Source: Amnibacterium endophyticum
GTDB lineage: Bacteria > Actinomycetota > Actinomycetes > Actinomycetales > Microbacteriaceae
Assembly: GCF_042680685.1 (NCBI RefSeq)
Contig: NZ_JBHUEA010000003.1
Span: 171,203-235,202, forward strand
Direction of reading: 5' to 3'
DNA: 64,000 nt
Below, in pieces: positions 49,157 through 58,010 of the stretch (positions are counted from its first letter, which is position 1; each line of letters starts with the position of its first letter). The notes below the pieces were generated by a model. It did no database searches and had not been told where the DNA came from. It was given only the letters and a program-made list of their open reading frames with translations. A program made the translations under genes and the position numbers.

Positions 49157-50415
49157 GCGACGCCCGCCGCGATGTCCGCGCGGTGCTGCCCGCCCTCGAG
49201 GCCGAGGGCCGCGACGCCGTCGTAGGCGCTGGCGCGCGCCGCCGCGACCGAGGGCCCGGTGCCCACGACGGTGAGCACCCGTCCCCCCGAGGCGATCAGG
49301 CCGCCGTCCGGCCCCTCGGCGGTGGCGGCGTGGTCGACGTGGACGCCGGGGAGCGCCTCGGCCGCCTCTGCCCCCTCGACCCGGGCGCCGAGCACCGGGT
49401 CGCCGGGGTAGCCGGCGCTCGCCACGACGACGCCGACCGCCGCGTCGGCGGTGAAGGCGGGAGCGTCCGCCTCCTGCAGCACGCCGAGCGCCGCGTCCCG
49501 CAGCAGGGACCCGAGCGGGGTGGCGAGCCTCGGCAGCACCACCTGCGTCTCCGGGTCGCCGAAGCGCGCGTTGAACTCGATGACCCGCACGTCGGCCCCG
49601 TCCACGATCAGCCCGCAGTACAGCAGGCCGACGAAGGGGGTGCCCTCCTCCGCCAGCTGCGCGAGCACCGGCTCGGCGACCCGGCTCCGCACCAGCTCGA
49701 CGAAGGCCGCCTCGCCGCCGAAGGCCGCGTCCAGCCAGGGCAGCGGCGAGTAGGCGCCCATGCCGCCCGTGTTCGGGCCGGCGTCGCCGTCGCCGAGCCG
49801 CTTGAAGTCCTGGGCGGGGCTGAGCGGCAGGGCGCGCGTCCCGTCGCAGACGAAGAAGAGGGACACCTCGCGGCCGGAGAGGAACTCCTCGAGCAGGACC
49901 GGGCCGCCGGTCAGCCAGTGCAGGGCGTGCTCCCGCGCCGCGGCGCGGTCCTCCGTGACCAGCACGCCCTTGCCCGCCGCGAGCCCGTCCGCCTTCACGA
50001 CGTAGGGGGCGCCGAGCTCGTCGAGCGCGGCGTCGAGGGCGTCGGCGGTGAGCACGTCGATCGCGCGACCGGTGGGCACCCCGGCGGCGGCCATGATCCG
50101 CTTCGCGAAGCCCTTGCTGCCCTCGATGCGCGCCGCGTCCGCGTCGGGGCCGAAGACGGGCACGCCCTGGGCCCGCAGCGCGTCGGCGACGCCGGCGACG
50201 AGCGGCGCCTCGGGGCCGATCACCACGAGCTCCGCCCCGGTCCGCAGGGCCAGCTCGGTCGCGGCCGAGGGGTCGGCCGCGTCGACCGCGAGGACCTCGG
50301 CGAGCCGGGCGATGCCCGCGTTCCCGGGAGCGACGACGACGTCGTGCTGCTCGGCGACGAGCGCACGCGCGATCGCGTGCTCTCGGGCGCCGGAGCCGAG
50401 GAGGAGGATCCGCAC
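49153..50415 (-). CDS. purD: Phosphoribosylamine-glycine ligase
   Basis: 420 aa from GTG 50415. GARS, ATP-grasp fold: LLLGSGAREHAIARAL at the N-terminus, GPEAPLVAGVADAL, EGSKGFAKRIMA, VVKADGLAAGKGV (ATP-grasp loop), FNARFGDPETQVVLPRL and the C-terminal GYPG block. It joins phosphoribosylamine and glycine in step 2. First gene of the purD-purC-purS-purQ run and divergent from the sterol-carrier-like gene. Confidence 0.97.
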   Translation of the reverse strand: MRILLLGSGAREHAIARALVAEQHDVVVAPGNAGIARLAEVLAVDAADPSAATELALRTGAELVVIGPEAPLVAGVADALRAQGVPVFGPDADAARIEGSKGFAKRIMAAAGVPTGRAIDVLTADALDAALDELGAPYVVKADGLAAGKGVLVTEDRAAAREHALHWLTGGPVLLEEFLSGREVSLFFVCDGTRALPLSPAQDFKRLGDGDAGPNTGGMGAYSPLPWLDAAFGGEAAFVELVRSRVAEPVLAQLAEEGTPFVGLLYCGLIVDGADVRVIEFNARFGDPETQVVLPRLATPLGSLLRDAALGVLQEADAPAFTADAAVGVVVASAGYPGDPVLGARVEGAEAAEALPGVHVDHAATAEGPDGGLIASGGRVLTVVGTGPSVAAARASAYDGVAALGLEGGQHRADIAAGVA

Positions 50416-50459
50416 GACGACCGATCCTGCCAGGCGCACGCGGCCGCGTCGTCGGAGAT

Positions 50460-50465
50460 TACGGT
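50460..50465 (+). promoter_or_regulatory. -10 box TACGGT, leaderless promoter
   Basis: TACGGT, 6 nt, then GTG 50472 of the SCP-like gene; no ribosome-binding site is present. Confidence 0.5.
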
Positions 50466-50471
50466 TGGGCC

Positions 50472-50834
50472 GTGGCACGCGCGCGCATCCCGCAGGGGCA
50501 GGGGGACCAGGCGGTCGCCGCCGCCCTCGCCGGCGACGCCGACCGGCCCATGACCGCCACGGCGGTGCGGTACCTGCTGCAGGTGCTCGCCGACCGCTAC
50601 CCGGGCGGAGCGGTCGAGGTGCGGGTGCCGCCCTACGGCGCGGTGCAGTGCATCGAGGGGCTGCAGCACACCCGCGGCACGCCGCCGAACGTCGTCGAGA
50701 CCGACCCCGCCGTGTGGCTGCAGCTGGCGACCGGGTCCCGGGGCTGGACGGACGCGCTCGAGTCCGGCGCCGTGCGCGCCTCGGGCAGCCGCGCCGACCT
50801 GTCCGGGCGCCTGCCGGTCTGGCGGGCGTCGTGA
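50472..50834 (+). CDS. Sterol carrier family protein (bacterial SCP-2-like)
   Basis: 120 aa. It fits the actinobacterial SCP_3 domain: TATAVRYLLQVLADRYPGGAVEVRVPPYGAVQCIEG and VVETDPAVWLQLATG. Such domains bind lipids or hydrophobic ligands; the physiological cargo is unknown. The gene stands opposite purD and overlaps the next gene by GTGA. Function beyond family membership is not known. Confidence 0.85.
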   Translation: MARARIPQGQGDQAVAAALAGDADRPMTATAVRYLLQVLADRYPGGAVEVRVPPYGAVQCIEGLQHTRGTPPNVVETDPAVWLQLATGSRGWTDALESGAVRASGSRADLSGRLPVWRAS

Positions 50835-51124
50835 GCGACCCCCGGCACGAGGACGTGCGGGTGCGCCGCGCCCCCAAGGTCGGCGTCTTCCTCGGGCTCG
50901 GCGCGGGGATCGGGGCGGTCGTGGCCCTGCTCGCGGTGGCCCTGACCCCGCCGGACCCCCAGGTCCCGACGCCGCAGGCGTTCGGGTTCCTGCTGCTGCT
51001 GCTCGCTCCGCTCGGCGCACTGGTGCTCGGCGCCGTCGCCGTGCTGATCGACCGGATCGGGGAGCGGCGGGCGCGCGTCGTCCGCGCCGAGCGCACCTCC
51101 GGCGAGCCCCCGGCCGACGACTGA
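50831..51124 (+). CDS. Small two-helix membrane protein
   Basis: 97 aa from GTG 50831, overlapping the SCP-like stop. A basic N-terminus (RRAPKVG), two membrane helices (about residues 17-38 and 50-74) and a charged Arg-rich tail. Similar small proteins follow the SCP-like gene in related genera as hypothetical or potassium-transporter-like annotations; no channel motif is visible. Unknown function. Confidence 0.72.
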   Translation: MSDPRHEDVRVRRAPKVGVFLGLGAGIGAVVALLAVALTPPDPQVPTPQAFGFLLLLLAPLGALVLGAVAVLIDRIGERRARVVRAERTSGEPPADD

Positions 51125-51175
51125 TTCCGTTTCGAAGGTGATCCGGCGCGGCCGGATCACCTTCGAGACGGACTC
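51123..51175. terminator. Symmetrical bidirectional terminator between convergent genes
   Basis: A 25-nt arm (51123-51147) pairs with 51151-51175, with only one mismatch and one G-U pair, around loop GCG. The inner 16 bp (TCGAAGGTGATCCGGC and its complement) are perfect. It runs from the stop of the + gene to the stop of the - gene, overlapping both, so it should end both transcripts. Confidence 0.8.
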
Positions 51176-51956
51176 AGCGGGCGAGGAAGGCGATCGCGGC
51201 GTCGCGGAACGCGCGCGCGGTCGGCGCGTTGAAGTGGTTCCGCCCTGCGAGCTCGACGAGCTCGCTCCGCGGCGTCGCGGCCGCGAGCCGGCGGGTCGCC
51301 TCGAGGATCGGGTCCTCGCTCCCCGCCGCGAACAGCACCGGCTGCTGCGGCGGGTCGGCCGGATCGGGCTGGAGGCCCCCGCGCATGCCCTCGACGAGCG
51401 AGACGAGGGCCGTCAGGTCGTTGCCCGGCGTCAGCTGCGCCATCGTGAGGTACGCCTGCGTCAGCCGGTCCGTGACCGCCGTCCCCCGTTCGATCCGTGC
51501 CCGCGCCTCGTCCACGCGGAAGCGGGTCAGCGGGTCGCCGTCCGGGATGCCGCCGAGCACCGCGCGCCGGATCGTGCCCGGGCCGAGCTCCAGCAGCGCG
51601 TGCCAGCCGACGCGGGCGCCGAGCGAGTAGCCGACGAGGTCGACCTCGTCCACCAGGTAGGTGTCGAGCACGGTCTGCACGTCCTCGACGAGCAGCGCCA
51701 TGGAGTATGCGGCGGGGTCGTGCGGCTTGCCGCTCGCCCCGTGCCCGCGCTGGTCGATCGCGATCACCCGGCGCCCGGCGCGCTGCAGCTCGCGAACCCA
51801 GCCGGTCGCGACGAAGTTCGCGAACGCGCTGGAGGCGAAGCCGTGCACGGCCAGCACCACCTCCCCGTCCGGGTCGCCGAGGTCGTAGGTGGCGATCGGC
51901 ACGCCGTCGCCGGCCATGACGGCGCGCGGATCGGGCGGGGACGGGAGCAGGGCCAC
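51174..51956 (-). CDS. Alpha/beta hydrolase
   Basis: 260 aa. Oxyanion-hole HGFASS near residue 38, nucleophile Ser in VGYSLGARVG (about 115), Asp in AAGSEDPI and His in AGRNHFNAP complete the triad. Substrate unknown. GTG 51956 carries a CAGGAT sequence 6 nt upstream. The start of the fold (DLGDPDGEVVLAVHGF) confirms the frame. Confidence 0.9.
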   Translation of the reverse strand: MALLPSPPDPRAVMAGDGVPIATYDLGDPDGEVVLAVHGFASSAFANFVATGWVRELQRAGRRVIAIDQRGHGASGKPHDPAAYSMALLVEDVQTVLDTYLVDEVDLVGYSLGARVGWHALLELGPGTIRRAVLGGIPDGDPLTRFRVDEARARIERGTAVTDRLTQAYLTMAQLTPGNDLTALVSLVEGMRGGLQPDPADPPQQPVLFAAGSEDPILEATRRLAAATPRSELVELAGRNHFNAPTARAFRDAAIAFLAR

Positions 51957-51971
51957 GCCCCGATCCTGCCG

Positions 51972-52874
51972 TCAGGCGTGGGTGCCCGGCTCGTGCGCGG
52001 TGTGCGCGGGCGGCTCGAGCTGGAAGGTCGCGTGCTCGAACCGCACGCTGAAGTGCTGCGCGGCGCACCGCTGCAGCGCGTCGAGCACCGCCGGCGCATG
52101 TCCGTTGCGGAAGACCTCGCCCTCGACGACGACGTGCGCCGAGAGCACCGGGAGGGCGGACGAGATGCGGGTGGCGTGCAGGTCGTGCACCGCCAGCACG
52201 TGCGGCTGCTGCTGCAGGTGCTCGCGCAGGGCGTCGAGGTCGAGCCCGCGGGGCGTCGACTCGAGCAGCACGTCGACCGCGTCGCGCAGCAGCAGCACCG
52301 AGCGCGGCACGATCACCGCACCGACGAGCAGGGCGGCGACGGCGTCGGCACGGGTCCAGCCGGTGAGCGCGATCACGGCGCCCGCCGCGAGCACGCCGAT
52401 CGAGCCCGCGGCGTCCGCGACGACCTCGAGGAAGGCGGCCCTGGTGTTGAGGTCGTGGCCGCGGTGCCGCAGCAGCACCGCGGCGGAGACCAGGTTGCCG
52501 GCGAGGCCGATCGCGCCGAACACGAGCAGCCCGGCGCCGGGCACCGGCGGCGGGTCGGCGAGCCGCTGCACGGCCTCCACGACGACGAGCACCCCGATGC
52601 CGAGCAGCACCGCGGCCTGCAGCGTCGCGCCCAGCACCTCGGCCCGGGCCCAGCCGAACGTGCGGCGGGGCGACGCCGGTCGCCCCGCGAGCCGCGCGGC
52701 CGTCAGGGCGACGCCCAGCCCGAGCGCGTCCGCGGTGAGGTGCGCCGAGTCGACCAGCAGCGCGAGGCTGCCGGTCAGCGAGGCCCCGATCACCTGCACG
52801 ACGAGCAGCGCGCAGGTGACGGCGAACGCCGCCGTGATCGCGCGGCGCGGCGCCTCGTGCCCGTGGTCGTGCAT
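51972..52874 (-). CDS. Cation diffusion facilitator (CDF) metal exporter
   Basis: 300 aa from ATG 52874 (GAAGGG and GAGG upstream; the longer frame from 52964 is rejected). Short His-rich start MHDHGHE, six membrane helices, metal-site residues DSAHLTADALG (helix II, a H/D pair) and AAFLEVVADAAGS (helix V), then a cytosolic domain with HDLHATRISS and several His. Of the CzcD/ZitB type, exporting Zn(II), Co(II) or Cd(II). A long leader precedes it with a terminator-like hairpin. Confidence 0.93.
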   Translation of the reverse strand: MHDHGHEAPRRAITAAFAVTCALLVVQVIGASLTGSLALLVDSAHLTADALGLGVALTAARLAGRPASPRRTFGWARAEVLGATLQAAVLLGIGVLVVVEAVQRLADPPPVPGAGLLVFGAIGLAGNLVSAAVLLRHRGHDLNTRAAFLEVVADAAGSIGVLAAGAVIALTGWTRADAVAALLVGAVIVPRSVLLLRDAVDVLLESTPRGLDLDALREHLQQQPHVLAVHDLHATRISSALPVLSAHVVVEGEVFRNGHAPAVLDALQRCAAQHFSVRFEHATFQLEPPAHTAHEPGTHA

Positions 52875-52917
52875 CCTCACGTCCCTTCCGCCTCCAGTGT
52901 GACGGCAGGGACGGAAA

Positions 52918-52959
52918 GACCCCGGGCGGCGGGTGGGGGAACCGTCGCTGCCCGGGGTC
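52918..52959 (-). terminator. Terminator-like hairpin in the CDF leader
   Basis: On the minus strand GACCCCGGGC (52959-52950) pairs with GCCCGGGGTC (52927-52918), then TTTCCG. It lies 43-85 nt before the CDF start. It may end purF read-through, or it may be the attenuator of a metal-sensing leader. Confidence 0.5.
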
Positions 52960-53090
52960 GTCATCCGTGGGACCGCTGCGCAGACCGGCGGGGAAGTGGT
53001 CCGTGCACCGTCTCGTCGGGGGTCGAGTCGGGTGAAGCGGTCTAGCGGGTAGTGCGGCGGTGGGTGCCGCCGCGCACGACTGTAGCAAAG

Positions 53091-53120
53091 CTGCGGACAG
53101 AACGCCCGTTCTGTCCGCAG
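53091..53120. repeat. Interrupted palindrome, copy 2, downstream of purF
   Basis: CTGCGGACAGAACG and CGTTCTGTCCGCAG, 14-bp perfect arms around CC. On the minus strand it stands 28 nt after the purF stop and is followed by CTTTGCT, so it can serve as the purF terminator. A second hairpin (GCGGCGG/CCGCCGC, 53054-53073) follows. Copy 1 is at 8731-8752. Confidence 0.7.
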
Positions 53121-53148
53121 TCCCGACCGCCCCCAGTGCGGGGGCCGG

Positions 53149-54618
53149 TCAGGACAGCTGGTTCGCCTCGACCCAGCGCAGGTAGTCGTCGTCGACCGTG
53201 CCGGTCACGTACCGGCCGTCGAAGCAGCTCATCTCGAGGTCGGTGACGGTCGAGCCCTCGACGATCGCGTCGCGCATGTCGTCGACCTCCTGGTAGATCA
53301 GGCGGTCCGCGCCGATCTCCCGCGCGACCTCCGGGATGCGCTTGCCGGCAGCCACCAGCTCGCGCCGCGTCGGCATGTTGATGCCGTAGACGTGCGGGAA
53401 CCGGACCGGCGGGGCCGCGGAGGCGAAGGTGACCTGGTTCGCGCCGGCGGCCCGCGCCATCTCGACGATCTCGCGGCTCGTCGTGCCGCGGACGACCGAG
53501 TCGTCGACGATCAGCACGTTCTTGCCGCGGAACTCGGTGCCGAGCGCGTTCAGCTTCTGCCGCACGCTCTTCTTGCGCACCGCCTGCCCCGGCATGATGA
53601 AGGTCCGGCCGACGTAGCGGTTCTTGTAGAAGCCCTCGCGGTAGGTGATGCCGAGGCGCTGCGCGAGCTGCATCGCCGACGGCCGGGACGAGTCCGGGAT
53701 CGGCATCACGACGTCGATGTCCCCGAGGGGCGCGTGCTCCGCGACGGTCGCAGCGAGCCGGTCGCCGAGGCGCAGCCGCGCGTCGTAGACCGAGATGCCG
53801 GACATCGTCGAGTCGGGGCGCGCGAGGTACACGTACTCGAACGAGCACGGGACGAGCCGCGGGTGCTCGGCGCACTGCTGCAGGTGCAGCTCGCCGTCGG
53901 GGGTGATGAAGACGGCCTCGCCCGGGGCGACGTCGCGGACGACCTCGTAGCCGTTGGCCTCGAGCACGAGCGACTCCGACGCGACCATCCACTCGTCGCG
54001 CTGCACGCCGGGCAGGTGGTCGGCGGTGCGGCGGCCGAGGGTCAGCGGGCGGATGCCGAACGGGTCGCGGAACGCGAGCAGGCCGCGGCCGGCGATCAGC
54101 GCGATCGCGGCGTAGCTGCCCTCGACGCGCTCGTGCACGCGGCGCACCGCGGTGAAGACGTCGTCGGGCTCGAGCTCGGCGCCGTTCAGCTGCGACTGCA
54201 GCTCGTTCGCGAGCACGTTCACGAGCAGCTCGGTGTCGCTGTCGCTGTTGAGGTGCCGGCGGTCGACGTGGAACAGGTCCGCCGTCAGCTCGCGCGTGTT
54301 GGTCAGGTTGCCGTTGTGCACGAGCACGATGCCGTACGGCGCGTTGACGTAGAAGGGCTGCGCCTCCTGCTCGCTCGCCGCGCTGCCGCGGGTCGCGTAG
54401 CGCACGTGCCCGAGCCCGGTGCTGCCGAGCAGGGTGCGCATGTCGCGGGTGCGGTACGCCTCGCGCACCTGCCCGCGGGCCTTGACCATGTGGAACGAGC
54501 CGCCGTCGTCGGTCACGAGGCCAGTGGAGTCCTGACCGCGGTGCTGCAGCAGCAGCAGCGCGTCGTAGACGAGCTGGTTGACCGGCTGGGCGGCGGAGAC
54601 GCCGACGATGCCGCACAT
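53149..54618 (-). CDS. purF: Amidophosphoribosyltransferase
   Basis: 489 aa from ATG 54618. The N-terminal nucleophile Cys2 (MCGIVGV) opens the class II glutaminase domain, with HVRYATRG, HNGNLTN and SDSDTELL; the transferase domain has VMPIPDSSRPSA, REGFYKNRYVGRTFI and the PRPP-binding VLIVDDSVVRGTT. It makes phosphoribosylamine from PRPP and glutamine, the committed step of purine synthesis. The starting Met at Cys2 means no propeptide. Divergent from purM across 89 bp. Confidence 0.97.
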   Translation of the reverse strand: MCGIVGVSAAQPVNQLVYDALLLLQHRGQDSTGLVTDDGGSFHMVKARGQVREAYRTRDMRTLLGSTGLGHVRYATRGSAASEQEAQPFYVNAPYGIVLVHNGNLTNTRELTADLFHVDRRHLNSDSDTELLVNVLANELQSQLNGAELEPDDVFTAVRRVHERVEGSYAAIALIAGRGLLAFRDPFGIRPLTLGRRTADHLPGVQRDEWMVASESLVLEANGYEVVRDVAPGEAVFITPDGELHLQQCAEHPRLVPCSFEYVYLARPDSTMSGISVYDARLRLGDRLAATVAEHAPLGDIDVVMPIPDSSRPSAMQLAQRLGITYREGFYKNRYVGRTFIMPGQAVRKKSVRQKLNALGTEFRGKNVLIVDDSVVRGTTSREIVEMARAAGANQVTFASAAPPVRFPHVYGINMPTRRELVAAGKRIPEVAREIGADRLIYQEVDDMRDAIVEGSTVTDLEMSCFDGRYVTGTVDDDYLRWVEANQLS

Positions 54619-54707
54619 AGTGGAGTGGGGTTCCCCCTGGCCTACGCTCGAGTGGTGCAGGGACCATCCTCCCACTCGTCGGGGTCGCGCCCGACCGGGG
54701 TCCGCCC

Positions 54708-55796
54708 GTGACCGACCTCTACGCGGCGGCGGGCGTCGACACCCGTGCCGGCGACACCGCGGTCGAGCTGATGAAGCGGGCGGTCGCCGCGACGCACGGC
54801 CCGCAGGTGCTCGGTGGCGTGGGCGGGTTCGCGGGGCTCTGGGACGCCTCCGCGCTGCTCGCGTACCGCCGGCCGGTGCTCGCGACGTCCACCGACGGCG
54901 TCGGCACGAAGATCGCGATCGCGCAGGCGCTCGACCGCCACGACACGATCGGGCAGGACCTCGTCGGCATGGTCGTCGACGACATCGTGGTCGTGGGCGC
55001 CGCACCGCTGTTCATGACGGACTACATCGCCTGCGGCCGGGTGGTGCCGGAGCGCATCGCCGAGCTGGTCGGCGGCATCGCGCGGGCCTGCGGGGAGGCC
55101 CGGACGGCGCTGACCGGCGGCGAGACCGCGGAGCACCCGGACCTGATGGCGCCGGACGACTACGACGTCGCGGGCGCGGCGGTCGGCGTCGTGGAGGGCG
55201 ACCGCCTGCTCGGCCCGGACCGGGTGCGGCCGGGGGACGCGGTGCTCGCGATGGCCTCGTCCGGCCTGCACAGCAACGGCTTCTCGCTGGTGCGGCGCAT
55301 CGTGGGCGGCCGCGCCCTCGGCGAGGTCGTGCCGGAGCTGGGGCGGAGCCTGGGGGAGGAGCTGCTGGAGCCGACGCGGCTCTACACGGCGCCGCTGCTG
55401 GACGTGCTCGCCGACCCCGTCGGCGACGGGGTGCACGCGCTGACGCACGTGACGGGCGGCGGCATCGCCGCGAACCTCGCGCGGGTGCTGCCCGCCGGGG
55501 TCTCCGTGGAGCTGGACCGGTCGACCTGGGCGCCGCAGCCCGTCTTCCACGTGCTCGCGGAGTGGGGCGGCTTCGACCTGGCGCAGGCCGAGGGCACCTG
55601 GAACCTCGGCATCGGCATGCTGGCCGTCGTCGCGCCGGAGTCGGCCGACGCGGTCGCGGCGCTGCTCGGGGCGGCGGGCGTGCCCACGTGGCGTGCCGGC
55701 ACGGTCGCGCAGGGCGCGCCGACGGGCGACGGCTGGGTCGCCGAGGCGAAGGGCGTCGCGGGCGGCTCGGTCCGCCTCGCGGGCGCGCACCGCTGA
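54708..55796 (+). CDS. purM: Phosphoribosylformylglycinamidine cyclo-ligase
   Basis: 362 aa from GTG 54708. AIR synthetase motifs: LATSTDGVGTKIAIAQ, GQDLVGMVVDDIVVVGA, TGGETAEHPDLM, SGLHSNGFSLVRRI and ALTHVTGGGIAANL. It closes the imidazole ring in step 5, after PurL. A palindromic element and a small lipoprotein gene follow; DUF3073 is close by, as in other actinobacteria. Confidence 0.97.
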   Translation: MTDLYAAAGVDTRAGDTAVELMKRAVAATHGPQVLGGVGGFAGLWDASALLAYRRPVLATSTDGVGTKIAIAQALDRHDTIGQDLVGMVVDDIVVVGAAPLFMTDYIACGRVVPERIAELVGGIARACGEARTALTGGETAEHPDLMAPDDYDVAGAAVGVVEGDRLLGPDRVRPGDAVLAMASSGLHSNGFSLVRRIVGGRALGEVVPELGRSLGEELLEPTRLYTAPLLDVLADPVGDGVHALTHVTGGGIAANLARVLPAGVSVELDRSTWAPQPVFHVLAEWGGFDLAQAEGTWNLGIGMLAVVAPESADAVAALLGAAGVPTWRAGTVAQGAPTGDGWVAEAKGVAGGSVRLAGAHR

Positions 55797-55800
55797 CCAG

Positions 55801-55900
55801 AGCGGATCCGCAGCTCCTCCGCGGACCCGCAGCTCTGTCACGCACGCCGCAGCGGAGCCCGCAGCCGCGGCGTGTCGCGCGAGAGCTGTGGATCCGCGAG
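55801..55900. repeat. Palindromic element, copy C
   Basis: AGCGGATCCGCAG (55801-55813) and TGTGGATCCGCGAG (55887-55900) form imperfect ends; GCACGCCGC and GCGGCGTG are inner arms. It fills the gap between the purM stop and the convergent lipoprotein stop. More diverged than copies A and B. Confidence 0.65.
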
Positions 55901-55904
55901 CGCC

Positions 55905-56432
55905 TCAGTGGCCGGTCAGCGCGTGGCAGCCGCCGTCCATGATGAACCCGCCGGTCTCCACCGTCGCCCGCCCGCTCGGGGGCACCGAGCCGATCAGGCA
56001 GCCGGAGCCGCCGACCTGTGCCTCGAAGCCGACGGTCGCGGTGCCGTCCGCGGCGACCCAGGGCGCGCCCTCGGTCGTCATCGCTGCGACGACCCCGGTC
56101 ACCGCCTCGACGGAGCGCGGTTCGGGCAGTGCGTCGAGGCGCTGGAGCACGTCGTCACGGGCCGCGTCCAGCACGACCTGCGCGGATGCGGTGACCGGCA
56201 TCCGGTCGCTGTACCGGTGGTTCTCCGCGTACTGGGGCGGTCGGTCGCCGGTCGCCGGATCGGCGTCTGCGGGCTGACGGTTTGCGCCCGCCGTCGGGTC
56301 AGCGGCTCCCACGACTGCATCCGCCGTGGAGGTCGCGCCCGGAAGCGGATCCGACGCCTGCCCGCAGCCGCACAGCAGCAGCGCGAGGCAGGCCGAGCCG
56401 ACGGCGAGCGCCGCTGGCGGGAGGCCCCTCAC
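55905..56432 (-). CDS. Putative secreted lipoprotein
   Basis: 175 aa. A hydrophobic signal peptide ends at LLCGCG (lipidated Cys23 likely). A Pro/Ala/Asp-rich linker of about 45 residues leads to a small domain with two Cys (GSGCLIGS, DGGCHALTG). No family recognised. The neighbouring purine genes and repeat element give no clue to function; 13 nt separate its start from the DUF3073 stop. Confidence 0.72.
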   Translation of the reverse strand: MRGLPPAALAVGSACLALLLCGCGQASDPLPGATSTADAVVGAADPTAGANRQPADADPATGDRPPQYAENHRYSDRMPVTASAQVVLDAARDDVLQRLDALPEPRSVEAVTGVVAAMTTEGAPWVAADGTATVGFEAQVGGSGCLIGSVPPSGRATVETGGFIMDGGCHALTGH

Positions 56433-56445
56433 GAGGGCCCCGCGC

Positions 56446-56616
56446 TCAGCGGCGTGCGTCGTCCTCCGCGAAGTCGTCCTCGGACCATCCCGAGTGCGCT
56501 TCGGAGGAGTGGCCGGAGAGCTCGCGCTCCAGCTCGTTGTAGTTCGTGTCCGGGCTGAAGTACTTCAGGTCGCGAGCGACCTTGGTGTGCTTCGCCTTCT
56601 GACGGCCGCGCCCCAT
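56446..56616 (-). CDS. DUF3073 family protein
   Basis: 56 aa from ATG 56616 with GAGGGGG upstream. MGRGRQKAKHTKVARDLKYF is the DUF3073 hallmark, followed by NYNELERELSG and an acidic tail. This family is always near purM/purF in actinobacteria and may bind nucleic acid through its basic front; the function is unknown. Confidence 0.92.
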   Translation of the reverse strand: MGRGRQKAKHTKVARDLKYFSPDTNYNELERELSGHSSEAHSGWSEDDFAEDDARR

Positions 56617-56715
56617 GCGTGACCCCCTCACGTCGTCCTCGCCGGCCCGGGGTGAGAAGGGGGCGGCGGAATTGCGATAACCGGAGGCGATCGTAACACG
56701 CGCCCTTGCGGCAGG

Positions 56716-57948
56716 ATGGTGGTGGCACTCGTGCGTCGGGAGGGGGCGGCCGTGGTCTCGGTTCCGGCTCGCGTCGACGTGGTGGTGATCGGGGCCGGGC
56801 AGGCGGGGCTGTCGGTGGCCTACTACCTGCAGCGGCTCGGGGTCCGTCCCGGCGTCGACCAGATCGTGCTCGACCGGGGCCCGGGCGCCGGCGGCGCCTG
56901 GCAGCACCGGTGGGCGGCGCTGCGACTCGGCTCCGCGCACCGCGTGCACGACCTTCCCGGCATGAGGCGGGCGGGCATCAGCTTCGAGACCGCCGACCGC
57001 GCGCGGCCGGCGAGGGACGTCGTCGGCGAGTACTACGCGCACTACGAGCGGTTCTTCGGCCTCGACGTGCGGCGCCCCGTCGCGGTCGCCGCCGTCTACG
57101 ACCGGGGCAGCGACCTCGTCGTGCGCAGCACGGCGGGGGAGACGGTGGCACGGGTCGTGGTCAACGCCACCGGCACGTGGGGCGCGCCGTTCGTGCCCTA
57201 CTACCCGGGGATGCGCGACTTCGCCGGGCGCCAGGTGCACACCTCCACGTACCGCGACGCCGCCGAGTTCGAGGGGCAGCGGGTGCTCGTCGTGGGCGGC
57301 GGCACCTCCGCGATCGGCTTCCTGCTCGAGCTCGAGGGCGTCGCGGCGAAGACGACGTGGGCCGTGCGGCGCCCGGTCGACTACCTGCAGCAGGGCACCC
57401 TCGACCTGGAGGCGGCGGTGAACGCCGTCGCCCAGCAGGACGACGCGGCGCGGGAGGGGCGCGCGCTGCCCTCCATCGTCTCCGGCACCGGCGTGCCGCT
57501 GACCCGGCGCATCGCGGCCGCGATGGAGCGCGGGGTGCTGCAGGAGCGGCCGATGTTCGGCCACCTCGAGGCGCACGCGGCCGTGTGGGCCGACGGCTGG
57601 CGCGAGCCGGTCGACGCGATCGTCTGGGCGACGGGCTTCCGTCCCGACATCCGGCACCTCAGCCCGCTGAGGCTGCACGAGAAGGCGGGCGGCGTGACCG
57701 TCGCCTCCGGGGCCGCGGAGCGCGATCCGCGCATCTTCTTCGCCGGCTACGGGCCGACCGCGAGCACCGTGGGCGCGAACCGGGCGGGGCGCTCGCTCGC
57801 GCGGCAGGTGTACGCGGCGCTCGGCGGCCCCACGCAGCCGCTCGAGGCGACCGCGGACACGATCGAGCTGGCGGACCGCATCGAGGTCGCACCTCAGCGC
57901 GAGGACCCGGTGGCTGCGCTGATGGCGCGCTTCTTCACCGACGCCTGA
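56716..57948 (+). CDS. FAD/NADPH flavin-containing monooxygenase-like oxidoreductase
   Basis: 410 aa from ATG 56716 (a GTG at 56752 is an alternative). FAD motif VVIGAGQAGLSVAYYL; NADPH motif VLVVGGGTSAIGFLLEL; TGTWGAPFVPYYPG and IVWATGFRPDIRHL are typical of YhiW/CzcO-type flavin oxidoreductases. Reaction unknown: candidates are N- or S-oxidation of a small molecule or a siderophore amine. Stands alone with a 34-bp repeated linker after it. Confidence 0.9.
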   Translation: MVVALVRREGAAVVSVPARVDVVVIGAGQAGLSVAYYLQRLGVRPGVDQIVLDRGPGAGGAWQHRWAALRLGSAHRVHDLPGMRRAGISFETADRARPARDVVGEYYAHYERFFGLDVRRPVAVAAVYDRGSDLVVRSTAGETVARVVVNATGTWGAPFVPYYPGMRDFAGRQVHTSTYRDAAEFEGQRVLVVGGGTSAIGFLLELEGVAAKTTWAVRRPVDYLQQGTLDLEAAVNAVAQQDDAAREGRALPSIVSGTGVPLTRRIAAAMERGVLQERPMFGHLEAHAAVWADGWREPVDAIVWATGFRPDIRHLSPLRLHEKAGGVTVASGAAERDPRIFFAGYGPTASTVGANRAGRSLARQVYAALGGPTQPLEATADTIELADRIEVAPQREDPVAALMARFFTDA

Positions 57949-57963
57949 CCCGCGGGCGCGGGA

Positions 57964-57998
57964 TCGGGGCGACCAGCGGAGTCGGGGCGATCAGCGGA
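57964..57998. repeat. Two tandem 18-bp repeats
   Basis: TCGGGGCGAYCAGCGGA occurs twice (57964-57980, 57982-57998), followed by a decayed third copy (GGGATCAGCG). It lies between the convergent monooxygenase and potassium transporter genes. Confidence 0.5.
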
Positions 57999-58010
57999 TG
58001 GGCGGCGGGA

